A DNA stretch of 64,000 nt. Origin: Chryseobacterium sp. StRB126 (GTDB lineage: Bacteria > Bacteroidota > Bacteroidia > Flavobacteriales > Weeksellaceae). The notes under the pieces are model-generated. The model was not told where the DNA came from and did not search any database. It worked only from the letters and a program-made list of their open reading frames with translations. Of the stretch, positions 52,921-60,130 are shown piece after piece (positions within the stretch are counted from its first letter, which is position 1; every line of letters starts with the position of its first letter). The stretch lies in contig NZ_AP014624.1 in the NCBI RefSeq assembly GCF_000829375.1, positions 4,278,001-4,342,000 of the forward strand, given 5' to 3'. The translations under genes were made by a program, and so were the position numbers.

Positions 52921-53195
52921 GATTATGGTTTTTAGCGTTAACTAACTGACTACTAATATAAAAATAATCTAAATACAAACTTAATTTATTTCACAAAATA
53001 TTGATATTTAATATTAAATTTTATCGCATTTTCATAATTAAACATAGTAAAATACGCATTAATACGTCAAAAAATAAAAATACACTAAATGCTAAAATGA
53101 TTGATATTTTTAAAATTTTGGTGTCAAAACAGCTTATTTGAAACTCATTAAAAAATGACAATAAATTTATTTTATCCAAAAACTTAAACAAAAGC

Positions 53196-53226
53196 TTGCT
53201 TCATATTATAAAATAGTATACTTTTG
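53196..53226 (+). promoter_or_regulatory. Promoter of tRNA-Phe copy 2
   Basis: TTG at 53196-53198, 20-bp spacer, TACTTTTG at 53219-53226; same arrangement as copies 1 and 3. Confidence 0.85.
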
Positions 53227-53265
53227 CACCACTTTAAAAATTACAAAGTAAATCAATAATACAAT

Positions 53266-53338
53266 GGTTTCTTAGCTCAGTTGGTAGAGCAATGGATTGA
53301 AAATCCATGTGTCCCTGGTTCGATTCCTGGAGAAACCA
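53266..53338 (+). tRNA. tRNA-Phe (GAA), copy 2
   Basis: 73 nt, identical in sequence to copy 1 with anticodon GAA in loop TTGAAAA and no encoded CCA. Confidence 0.97.
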
Positions 53339-53342
53339 CTTT

Positions 53343-53370
53343 AAAACCTCTGATTAGTCAGAGGTTTTTT
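53343..53370 (+). terminator. Terminator of tRNA-Phe copy 2
   Basis: AAAACCTCTGA pairs with TCAGAGGTTTT and is followed by T's. Confidence 0.9.
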
Positions 53371-53578
53371 GTTTTTTATAATAATCGTTACCTGAATACC
53401 CATTACCATATTGTCTCCTTCTATTGGATAAGCTATCTTTCATAATGAAAATATCCTGTACCATTTTTTACTTTTCTATCTTTGAATAATTATATGTTTT
53501 TGTGAACTTTTTATTTAAAAACTTTTTTACATTTGGAAAAAACAAAAGAGTCACTACATCTTTTACATCCTAAATTTT

Positions 53579-54049
53579 ATGAAAAATTCAATCCTCCTTT
53601 TTTTATTATTTCCATTGGTCTGCATGGCACAATTAAACTATAAGGATCTTACTTTTTTGGCCAATAATAAAATTGATAAAAATATTGAATATATCAAACA
53701 CAAAGGCTATGTTTTCAGACAAGAAAAAACCACAGGAGATGGTACAAAACAAGTTTACTATGAAAAAGGAAAGCTAAGCAGAACAATGGTTGTCATGCGA
53801 ATATTAAATAACTTAAGCGTTGTTATATCTTATGTCCCTGAAGACCAAAATAATTTTGAAAATATACAGAATGAAATCAATAAAACAGGGTTTAATCTGA
53901 TAGATTCTACTTCAAGTGACAGAGATTCCTGTTCTTCTTATCAGTCAAAAGAATATTTTATCAAGCTTTGTGAAGTACAATTTCCCGGAAGCACTGAAAA
54001 ATCTCACAACATTACTTTTTACAGAAAAGATATTTCCTCAAACAACTAA
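53579..54049 (+). CDS. Small secreted protein, unknown
   Basis: 156 residues with a good signal peptide (ILLFLLFPLVCMAQ). The mature protein has NIEYIKHKGYVFRQEKTTGDGTKQVYYEKG and a central beta region (LSVVISYVPED) and ends in FYRKDISSNN; two cysteines (YQ... DSCSSY and KLCEV) could form a bond. TATCTTTG at 53477-53484 is a -7 candidate about 95 bp upstream. No family is recognised. It lies alone between tRNA-Phe copies 2 and 3. Confidence 0.6.
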   Translation: MKNSILLFLLFPLVCMAQLNYKDLTFLANNKIDKNIEYIKHKGYVFRQEKTTGDGTKQVYYEKGKLSRTMVVMRILNNLSVVISYVPEDQNNFENIQNEINKTGFNLIDSTSSDRDSCSSYQSKEYFIKLCEVQFPGSTEKSHNITFYRKDISSNN

Positions 54050-54192
54050 ATATAAAACAATCATCAACAGGATTCTTAAAAATTCAAAAAACCTCACAAG
54101 TCCTTCCCATCATGCAAATCATTGACAGATAAACCATTGCTCCATAACAAAGGACTCAACAATATATTTTTTCAAAAAACACTGATCAAAAC

Positions 54193-54223
54193 TTGCACAG
54201 TATCACAAAATGTTATACTTTTG
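54193..54223 (+). promoter_or_regulatory. Promoter of tRNA-Phe copy 3
   Basis: TTG at 54193-54195, 20-bp spacer, TACTTTTG at 54216-54223. Confidence 0.85.
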
Positions 54224-54259
54224 CAACACTTTAAAACAACGAAGTAATAAACAAAAAAT

Positions 54260-54332
54260 GGTTTCTTAGCTCAGTTGGTAGAGCAATGGATTGAAAATCC
54301 ATGTGTCCCTGGTTCGATTCCTGGAGAAACCA
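54260..54332 (+). tRNA. tRNA-Phe (GAA), copy 3
   Basis: 73 nt, same sequence as copies 1 and 2, anticodon GAA, CCA not encoded. Confidence 0.97.
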
Positions 54333-54336
54333 CTTT

Positions 54337-54367
54337 AAAACCTCTGATTTTTCAGAGGTTTTTTTAT
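54337..54367 (+). terminator. Terminator of tRNA-Phe copy 3
   Basis: AAAACCTCTGA pairs with TCAGAGGTTTT, followed by a T run. Confidence 0.9.
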
Positions 54368-54396
54368 TTTTTTGAATTTCTGTATTTTATCTTTCC

Positions 54397-54779
54397 TTAC
54401 AATGTCAGCAATGTTATTTTCCATTGCTGTAAAATATCTATAAACTCATCAAATGGCATATCAATAACAGCTTCATTGGGAAGTAGAGCATTTTCCAGAT
54501 AAAAAGTTTTGGTATCAATATTAATATAACCGCAAGATCTTCAAATAAGATAAAAGTAAACCAATTTCCTATTACATTAAATTCACTGAGCGATTTCCAA
54601 TCCCAATACCCCCTTCTTTTTCTATAAACGCCTCTCTAATAGTTATATCCCCCCAATGTTCATTCAGATAGACCCAGTTCCTTTAAAAACTGATTTACAG
54701 CTGGTATGGTTTTAAAATCGTTATTTAATAAGTTTTCCAAATTGGTATAGTATGGATTAGTAAAATCGTTTAAGTTCAT
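54397..54779 (-). pseudogene. Immunity-like gene decayed by several frameshifts
   Basis: Reading leftward from the ATG at 54779: MNLNDFTNPYYTNLENLLNN and DFKTIPAVNQFLKELGL, then a frame change to YLNEHWGDITIREAFIEKE, another to GYWDWKSLSEFNVIGNWFTF, and another to CGYINIDTKTFYLENALLPN and DEFIDILQQWKITLLTL before TAA at 54399-54397. Together they make one plausible protein of about 125 residues, so three or so indels have broken it. The style (YWDWKSL, DEFIDILQQW) is like small intracellular immunity proteins; no family is assigned. Confidence 0.7.
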
Positions 54780-54844
54780 CTACATATAGTTTTTAGGATA
54801 TATAGGCTTAACAACTCAATCAACTCTTGAGTTATTGTATTTAT

Positions 54845-55156
54845 TTAAAGTTCATAAAAATCGATGAGATTTCCCTCATCATCATATATATAAACCTCTT
54901 TAGTAGTTGGGCCTACTGAATAGCAGGAATAAATCAGGATTCCGGCTTCATTATACTCATTTTTCCATCCAATATGGCTTCCTGTATTATATTCCATTTC
55001 TGCGTCAATATTTCCATTCGGAAATTTATCCAATATTACATATCCCGTATACAAACGTCCATTATACAAAACAAGATTACTCCCATCGTGGTCATAATCG
55101 CCCCATTCAATATCCTCAAAATCTACTCTTCTTTTGCCCGGTTCTTTTAGTTTCAT
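54845..55156 (-). CDS. MORN-like/immunity-type small protein
   Basis: 103 residues with no signal peptide. A run of short tyrosine/glycine units (LYNGRLYTGYVILDKFPNGN, GWKNEYNEAGILIYS, IYDDEGNLIDFYEL) resembles the MORN-type repeats of the antitoxin/immunity proteins often associated with polymorphic toxins. It is probably intracellular. It follows the SUKH-like gene by 27 bp on the same strand, which suggests one transcript. Role as immunity protein is inferred from context. Confidence 0.55.
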   Translation of the reverse strand: MKLKEPGKRRVDFEDIEWGDYDHDGSNLVLYNGRLYTGYVILDKFPNGNIDAEMEYNTGSHIGWKNEYNEAGILIYSCYSVGPTTKEVYIYDDEGNLIDFYEL

Positions 55157-55183
55157 GATGATTTATATTGTGTTGAAAATTTA

Positions 55184-55660
55184 TTAAAATGGATTATAAT
55201 GCTCCTTCTTCATATCAATCCTATGGTTTATAAAAGCTGATAATCTACACAGGCATGAAATAAAGGGAACACTATATTCTTGGCAATACAATTCAGCATG
55301 CCGAACTATAGGATCATCACCTTCATCAAGATGAACAAACAAGAAAGATTCTGCAAAATCACAGATTTCAATCACATAAAACGGGTGATTAATTGCCTTA
55401 TTATTCTCTCCCATCCATTCTCTGGGATCTTCCTGAAGTTCATCAATTTCAAGAATATTATGTTCCAACACATAACAGCTTTTCCCAGCGAGAAACAAAA
55501 GCTCTCTTAATGCTTTAGGAAATGGTTTTCCGTTATTATAGATCACTTCATGGTTTTGAATTTCGGAAAAAGACATAGGTTCTATCCTTCCTTCATATTC
55601 TGTATTTCCTGGATATCGTGCCGGATTGTCTCTTAAATAGGTTAAAATTTCAATTTCCAT
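55184..55660 (-). CDS. SMI1/KNR4 (SUKH)-like protein
   Basis: 158 residues. The central segment PFPKALRELLFLAGKSCYVLEH is the helix-strand signature of SUKH proteins, with preceding IQNHEVIYNN and later FYVIEICDFAESFLFVHLDEGDD, the second SUKH block. SUKH proteins frequently serve as immunity proteins to polymorphic toxins, binding the toxin domain directly. Here no toxin gene is near. The ATG at 55660 overlaps the stop of an upstream remnant by 11 bp. Confidence 0.65.
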   Translation of the reverse strand: MEIEILTYLRDNPARYPGNTEYEGRIEPMSFSEIQNHEVIYNNGKPFPKALRELLFLAGKSCYVLEHNILEIDELQEDPREWMGENNKAINHPFYVIEICDFAESFLFVHLDEGDDPIVRHAELYCQEYSVPFISCLCRLSAFINHRIDMKKEHYNPF

Positions 55661-55775
55661 TATTTATAAAATCAGGTTCTATTTCATGCTCAGAATTAAT
55701 AAGTGCATCGTAATGCATCATCAACATAAGGTTCCCAATGTGATTTTCACCTTCGAATCATTAAGTTCAAAATAT
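55650..55775 (-). pseudogene. C-terminal remnant of a small gene
   Basis: In one frame leftward the DNA reads ENHIGNLMLMMHYDALINSE and HEIEPDFINNGN before TGA at 55652-55650. Immediately upstream another frame gives FELNDSKVK, so a frameshift separates the two parts. The stop overlaps the SUKH-like start in the manner of genes in an operon, which supports a former real gene. Confidence 0.45.
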
Positions 55776-55789
55776 ATTGTTCTTATTTT

Positions 55790-56449
55790 TCATTTAAAAT
55801 TAGGAACAATAGGTTCTATATGGGTATAATAGTATATTTCATTATCAGAAAGCCCCATTTCTTCAAAGAAATTACCCGCAGCCCGAAAGAATTGAGAGGC
55901 AGTATAACTGAAGTCATTACTAAAAAGAACATCACTTACGTGCACAGTATCTACTTCACCATCTTCACCAAATATAAATACAATATCAGTGTCTTCATCA
56001 AATACAGCTTCAGGATCTCCCCACGGAATAGGCTTATTTCCAATTTTATAAATCTTCAATCCTCTTTTTACCTGGTGAGTGATACTATCATAAGTGATTA
56101 TAGCTATTTCATTATCATCAGCATCCAAAACAATTTTTGAATAGGTAGATGCCTGTTCGAGACGATCATAGCTCTTACAGTCCCAAATTGTGTAACCATT
56201 GACCAGCTGCTTATTATCTTTAATAGTCCAATTCAGATTGGTATCCAATGCTAAAAGGATATCTGTAAGATTCTCCTCTGGTAATAGATAATAAACTCCG
56301 CCCCAAAGCTGATGTTCTCTGTAGATTTCTTCTTTCTTTAAAGCATTGTTGATCCATATATGCTTTTGATAGTTTCCTTGTTCCAGTGCTTCATCTTCAG
56401 TAAGAAATTGGCCATCATCAGTTGTAAAAAAAAACATTTTTGCACTCAT
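55790..56449 (-). CDS. Intracellular protein, unknown, possible immunity
   Basis: 219 residues with no export signal (MSAKMFFFTTDDGQFLTEDEALEQ). It is highly acidic, with clusters such as DEDTDIVFIFGEDGEVDTVHVSD and a helical end EEMGLSDNEIYYYTH. The strong negative charge is common in toxin-binding immunity proteins, but no family motif is seen. It belongs to the leftward row of small genes 54.4-57.7 kb. Confidence 0.55.
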   Translation of the reverse strand: MSAKMFFFTTDDGQFLTEDEALEQGNYQKHIWINNALKKEEIYREHQLWGGVYYLLPEENLTDILLALDTNLNWTIKDNKQLVNGYTIWDCKSYDRLEQASTYSKIVLDADDNEIAIITYDSITHQVKRGLKIYKIGNKPIPWGDPEAVFDEDTDIVFIFGEDGEVDTVHVSDVLFSNDFSYTASQFFRAAGNFFEEMGLSDNEIYYYTHIEPIVPNFK

Positions 56450-56519
56450 TTCATTAGTTTTTTATTCGTTATAATCAGAGGATTATTATTCCTATAAATT
56501 TTGAAAGTTTAAGTTAGTT

Positions 56520-56885
56520 TCATGTATTTCCATTATTAACAAAATTTTTCCAAGCCAATGCGATCTCTTTAAAGTCATTTGTTGGTAAAGTTAAATTAGG
56601 TATTGAATTCTGATCATGATAATCATCTATATCAGTATAAATTTTTGTAACTAATGGAAATATTTCTATAAACTGTAATCCATCTGTAGTACATCTTATA
56701 CTTCCTTCTTGTGGATGGTCCTGAGCATACTTGATTCCTTCTACAAGCTCATCACTTTTTCTCATAGTACTAAATTCACTAATTAAATTACTCAAAATAA
56801 ACTCATTAGATTTCATGAACTTATAATCTCTACCATGTATTTTTTGAATTCCGAAACTAATCTGATAATCTGTCAGAATACTCAT
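56520..56885 (-). CDS. Small intracellular protein, unknown (paralogue A)
   Basis: 121 residues. The end LPTNDFKEIALAWKNFVNN aligns with IPLQDFKEIVKAWRNFLKT of the gene at 56971-57372, so the two are related; the N-terminal part FGIQKIHGRDYKFMKSNEFI also has an aromatic counterpart there. No known domain. In this neighbourhood a role as one of a pair of immunity proteins is plausible but unproven. Confidence 0.6.
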   Translation of the reverse strand: MSILTDYQISFGIQKIHGRDYKFMKSNEFILSNLISEFSTMRKSDELVEGIKYAQDHPQEGSIRCTTDGLQFIEIFPLVTKIYTDIDDYHDQNSIPNLTLPTNDFKEIALAWKNFVNNGNT

Positions 56886-56970
56886 TATATTATTTTTTTA
56901 ATCCTTTTCAACTTGCTAAAAATCCCAATCGTTATAAAGGTTAAAGCAGCACCTATTCCGTATTATTTTT

Positions 56971-57372
56971 TCAAAAAAAATCAGAAAAAATTCGGCGGAT
57001 CTTTGATTCACTTTCCGGAACTGTCTTTAAGAAATTTCTCCATGCTTTTACAATTTCTTTAAAATCCTGCAACGGAATACTGCTTACATATCCTTTTGCA
57101 TCATCATAAAAATCCACTTCATTCTTATGCATAATAATATCTACTGTTGCAGCATCACTATCAATTTCTTCATCCGGATTGCTCAGTGCATCATTAATAT
57201 CTGGTAATAATGATGCATTGATCTGCTCAGCGCAATTCCAGCTGTTTAAAAAAGTGGTTAAATATTGATTATTAGTAATAACTATTTTACTTACTGTTTT
57301 ACGAAACCCCTTCCACTCATGAACTCTATCTTCAAAAGTAAGGTTGTATTGATCTGCTATATTCTGATTCAT
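56971..57372 (-). CDS. Small intracellular protein, unknown (paralogue B)
   Basis: 133 residues. N-terminal part YNLTFEDRVHEWKGFRKTVSK, a central acidic region (DEEIDSDAATVDIIMHKNEVDFYDD), and the shared final helix DFKEIVKAWRNFL. It lies 85 bp upstream of paralogue A on the same strand. The pair differ strongly outside the final helix, as expected for diversifying families. Confidence 0.6.
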   Translation of the reverse strand: MNQNIADQYNLTFEDRVHEWKGFRKTVSKIVITNNQYLTTFLNSWNCAEQINASLLPDINDALSNPDEEIDSDAATVDIIMHKNEVDFYDDAKGYVSSIPLQDFKEIVKAWRNFLKTVPESESKIRRIFSDFF

Positions 57373-57490
57373 TCTGGTTATTGATATTAATATTTTTAAA
57401 CCACTCTGTTAATTTTTTTTAAAATTTTTGCTCCTTCAATTATAATATTCAGAAGACTATTTCTATAGATTTAATAAATAGTTCATCCAA

Positions 57491-57697
57491 TCATTCCGGA
57501 AGTAAAGGTTCTGAGTTTTGATAATATTCAAACCTTTTCCAGGTAAAAGAACATTGTTCACTTCCAATTTCCCATCCAAAAATATCTTCCTTTCCGTCTG
57601 CTTCATTATGGATCATAAAACAATGACCAAATTGATCATATTCAAAAACGTATGCTGAGGTTTCATCTTTATAGTGGTTTTCAGCAGGAAAATACAA
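57491..57697 (-). pseudogene. Gene fragment lacking a proper start
   Basis: 68 codons (YFPAENHYKDETSAYVFEYD then QFGHCFMIHNEADGKEDIFG ending LPE) open at a TTG; the codon two triplets earlier is TGA and there is no ATG. A run of eight T's just upstream (minus strand) is a likely site of frameshift, because the neighbouring frame continues the sequence upstream as NLFNIDF. It is probably the C-terminal end of a protein whose beginning is lost. Confidence 0.5.
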
Positions 57698-57956
57698 AAA
57701 AAATCAATATTGAAAAGGTTAGTGCAGGAAGAGAAAGGCTGAAAATTATTGTTATACGGTGAACTCTTATTTGTTGTTTGATGGAAGAAATCTAAAAATG
57801 AAGTATTTGATTGTGTATTTTTCTGTACTGACTTTCAATTATTACATTGAGATTCCTCCTTCGCCGGAATGGCAGTGTCCGGAAATTCAAAAAAGACTTA
57901 ATGATGTACTTCTCATACAAGTACTTCCCTCTCCCAGCATCAAGCTTCGTGCTCAC
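57698..57956. other. Gap with GGAAG-type repeat trace
   Basis: No gene can be supported. ACTTCCCTCTCCCAGCATCA near 57925 closely resembles the pyrimidine-rich arm of the miniature elements (ACTTCCCTCTCCCAGCTCTA), so a trace of that repeat marks the junction between the accessory region and the LytTR gene. Confidence 0.5.
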
Positions 57957-58721
57957 CTAATTCTTCAACCAGTTCAGACACTCGGCAATCTGCATTTTGC
58001 TGATAAACACCTCATCGCTTACCTCAGGTTTGGGAGACAGTTTTAATTCTACTTTTTGGCTTGAATGTTTGATGATCTCTGTGATCGCTTCTTTATTGAT
58101 GATAAACTTTCGGTTCACTTTAAAGAAAACCTGCGGATTCAGTTTTTGAATAATATCTTTGATGGTATCATCATAAATATAAGTCTGGTTATCCATTGTA
58201 GTAAGGAAAAGGTATTTTCCGGAAGCAAAGAAGTAGGCTGTATTCTGCTCGTCTACAGATTTCAGTTTATTGCCTTCTCTTACCATGAAACGTTTCATCA
58301 CCTCCGTATTTTCTCCCTGACGTAAGGTAGAAATGGATTTCAATAAAGGTTCGGGATCAAAATTATTTCTGATAGAAACAAATTTCTGTAATGCTTGATG
58401 AAGATCTTCTTCCTCAAAAGGTTTCAGGACATAATCTATGGTGAAATGCTTGAAAACACGCATTGCATACTCATCAAAAGCTGTAATAAAAATGATAGGA
58501 GTAAAAAGTTCTACCTGCTCAAAAATTTCAAGGCTCATCCCATCACCAAGATGAATATCCATAAAAATAAGATCAGCAGCGTTATTTTCAAAGAATTCTA
58601 TTGCCTTTTTTTTGGAACGAAGAACTACTATTTCCGTAACAGGAATGATGTTTTGTTTATCTAAAAGATCTTTCAGATAATTAACAGCCAGCAGCTCATC
58701 TTCTATAATGGCAATTTTCAT
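57957..58721 (-). CDS. LytTR-family response regulator
   Basis: 254 residues. The receiver domain shows the acidic pair IIEDE, the phosphorylation site D55 in LIFMDIHLGDG, T80 in ITAFDEYA and K100 in DYVLKPF. A LytTR DNA-binding domain follows from about 140 (RFMVREGNKLKSVDEQNTAYFF ... FFKVNRKFIINKEAITEI). Such regulators work with a membrane histidine kinase usually encoded next to them; none is adjacent here, which makes this one an orphan or a relic of a pair broken at the edge of the accessory region. Target genes are not evident; the SusC/SusD pair upstream is on the same strand but is separated by a terminator. Confidence 0.92.
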   Translation of the reverse strand: MKIAIIEDELLAVNYLKDLLDKQNIIPVTEIVVLRSKKKAIEFFENNAADLIFMDIHLGDGMSLEIFEQVELFTPIIFITAFDEYAMRVFKHFTIDYVLKPFEEEDLHQALQKFVSIRNNFDPEPLLKSISTLRQGENTEVMKRFMVREGNKLKSVDEQNTAYFFASGKYLFLTTMDNQTYIYDDTIKDIIQKLNPQVFFKVNRKFIINKEAITEIIKHSSQKVELKLSPKPEVSDEVFISKMQIAECLNWLKN

Positions 58722-58735
58722 AAATACAAAAGTAC

Positions 58736-58771
58736 AAAAAAACCGCTAGAACGGTTAAATTCCAGCGGTTT
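58736..58771 (-). terminator. Terminator of the SusC/SusD operon
   Basis: On the minus strand AAACCGCTGG and CTAGCGGTTT form a hairpin that runs into seven T's, about 25 bp after the SusD stop. Confidence 0.82.
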
Positions 58772-58795
58772 CAGGGGTTGTTAATATGAAGTGTT

Positions 58796-60118
58796 CTATA
58801 AATTAGGATTATTCTTTCTTGCACTTTGTGGATATGCGATTGTATATCTTGGATCATTTTGTTCAAGAATATATTCTTTTCCACCAACTGTATGAACGAT
58901 CTTCTTCTGATTTGCTCTTCTCAAATCAAACCATCTGTGGCCTTCTACAGCGAATTCTCTGAACCTTTCCTCCAGAATAAAATTCATGAAATCTGAGGTA
59001 TTCATTGGAGCAACGGCGTTTTGAACAGACGTGTATCCTTCCGGAGTATATCTGTTTTTTAAAACTTTCAATAGAATTTCTTTAGCTTCATCAAGTCTGT
59101 TCAGTTTCAGTAATGCTTCAGATTTGATAAAATACATTTCTGCTGTTCTGAAGGTTACTCTAAAGTCAGAATCTCCTTTTTTAATCACATTATAACGATC
59201 AGGAGCTTTTTCAAAATAAAGTCCGAATCTCTTATCTGTTGTTTTATTATAAGATGAAATCAGCTCTGGAGCAGCAAAGGATAGATTATTCTTCACAGAA
59301 CCATTGAATGCATTATCCAAAGCCATGATTGATTCTACTGAAGCATAGTGGTGAGGAGCCACATTGGTTGTATTTAAATTACTTAAACCATCCTTGATAG
59401 CAAGCACCTGCTGTGAATAATCCAAAGCTTTATTCCAATCTCCCTGATACAATGCCATTCTTGCCTGTAAAGCTTTTAAAGAAATTTTGGAAAACCTGTA
59501 ATTACTTCCTGTTGGCTGCTGCTGTTCCTGCATCATTCCTTCTGCTTTTGCAATATCAGAATGGATCTGATCATACACCTGCTGTACGGTAGAAGGCTTC
59601 AATACCGCCTCCACATCAATTTCTAAACTGATTGACACTCCTTTGTCTGAAGATGCCGTAGCAGGGTTATATTGCTTACCATATAAATTAACAAGATCAA
59701 AATATGAATAGGCACGCAATGCATATGCTTCACCCAATATTTGTTGTTTCTCAGGAGAATCATTCATGGTCTTACTCCCTTCATTGATGATCTGGTTCAG
59801 GTAAAAGATCACGGAATAGAATCTTACCCAAGGGTATTCCCCAGTATTGGAATCATAACCGGTATCTTTCCACATGGCAAGTTCACGATTATAAGCAAAG
59901 CCACTGGCATTTTCATCCAAACTAAGTTCATCTGTACGCAACGCCAATAAAGATCTGTGTTCCGGATATTTTGAATAAGCAGAGGTAAGCACCTTTCTGT
60001 AATCTTCTGTATTTACAGGAACTACTTTACCTTCCGGCTGTATATCTAAAAATCTATCACATCCTATGCTGGTAAAACTAAGAGCTGCTAACGCGATAAA
60101 TGTTGTTATTTTTCTCAT
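58796..60118 (-). CDS. SusD/RagB-family outer-membrane lipoprotein
   Basis: 440 residues from the ATG at 60118; a TTG at 60127 is less likely. It has a lipoprotein signal (ALSFTSIGCDRFL) and the SusD pattern: FLDIQPEGKVVP, the TPR-like helices ALRAYSYFDLVNLYGKQY, and C-terminal FILEERFREFAVEGHRWFDLRRANQK, which is diagnostic. SusD proteins sit on the cell surface over the SusC channel and bind the nutrient. The ligand here is unknown; no glycoside hydrolases are near, and a protease gene begins the operon, which suggests peptide rather than glycan. Confidence 0.94.
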   Translation of the reverse strand: MRKITTFIALAALSFTSIGCDRFLDIQPEGKVVPVNTEDYRKVLTSAYSKYPEHRSLLALRTDELSLDENASGFAYNRELAMWKDTGYDSNTGEYPWVRFYSVIFYLNQIINEGSKTMNDSPEKQQILGEAYALRAYSYFDLVNLYGKQYNPATASSDKGVSISLEIDVEAVLKPSTVQQVYDQIHSDIAKAEGMMQEQQQPTGSNYRFSKISLKALQARMALYQGDWNKALDYSQQVLAIKDGLSNLNTTNVAPHHYASVESIMALDNAFNGSVKNNLSFAAPELISSYNKTTDKRFGLYFEKAPDRYNVIKKGDSDFRVTFRTAEMYFIKSEALLKLNRLDEAKEILLKVLKNRYTPEGYTSVQNAVAPMNTSDFMNFILEERFREFAVEGHRWFDLRRANQKKIVHTVGGKEYILEQNDPRYTIAYPQSARKNNPNL

Positions 60119-60130
60119 TTTTTTCAAGTT

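Noticed and set aside
53369..53450. Leftward 29-codon frame near the terminator of tRNA-Phe copy 2
   Set aside because: Ends inside the tRNA terminator and has no conserved features.
49824..54367. Integrated phage or integrative element using tRNA-Phe
   Set aside because: No integrase, phage or conjugation gene is present between the copies, and the repeats cover the whole transcription unit rather than a short attachment core.
54275..54502. Open frame through tRNA-Phe copy 3
   Set aside because: Its first third is the tRNA itself and the rest overlaps a decayed gene on the other strand.
57759..58046. 95-codon rightward frame between the fragment and the LytTR gene
   Set aside because: Its second half is antisense to the LytTR coding region and no motif is present.
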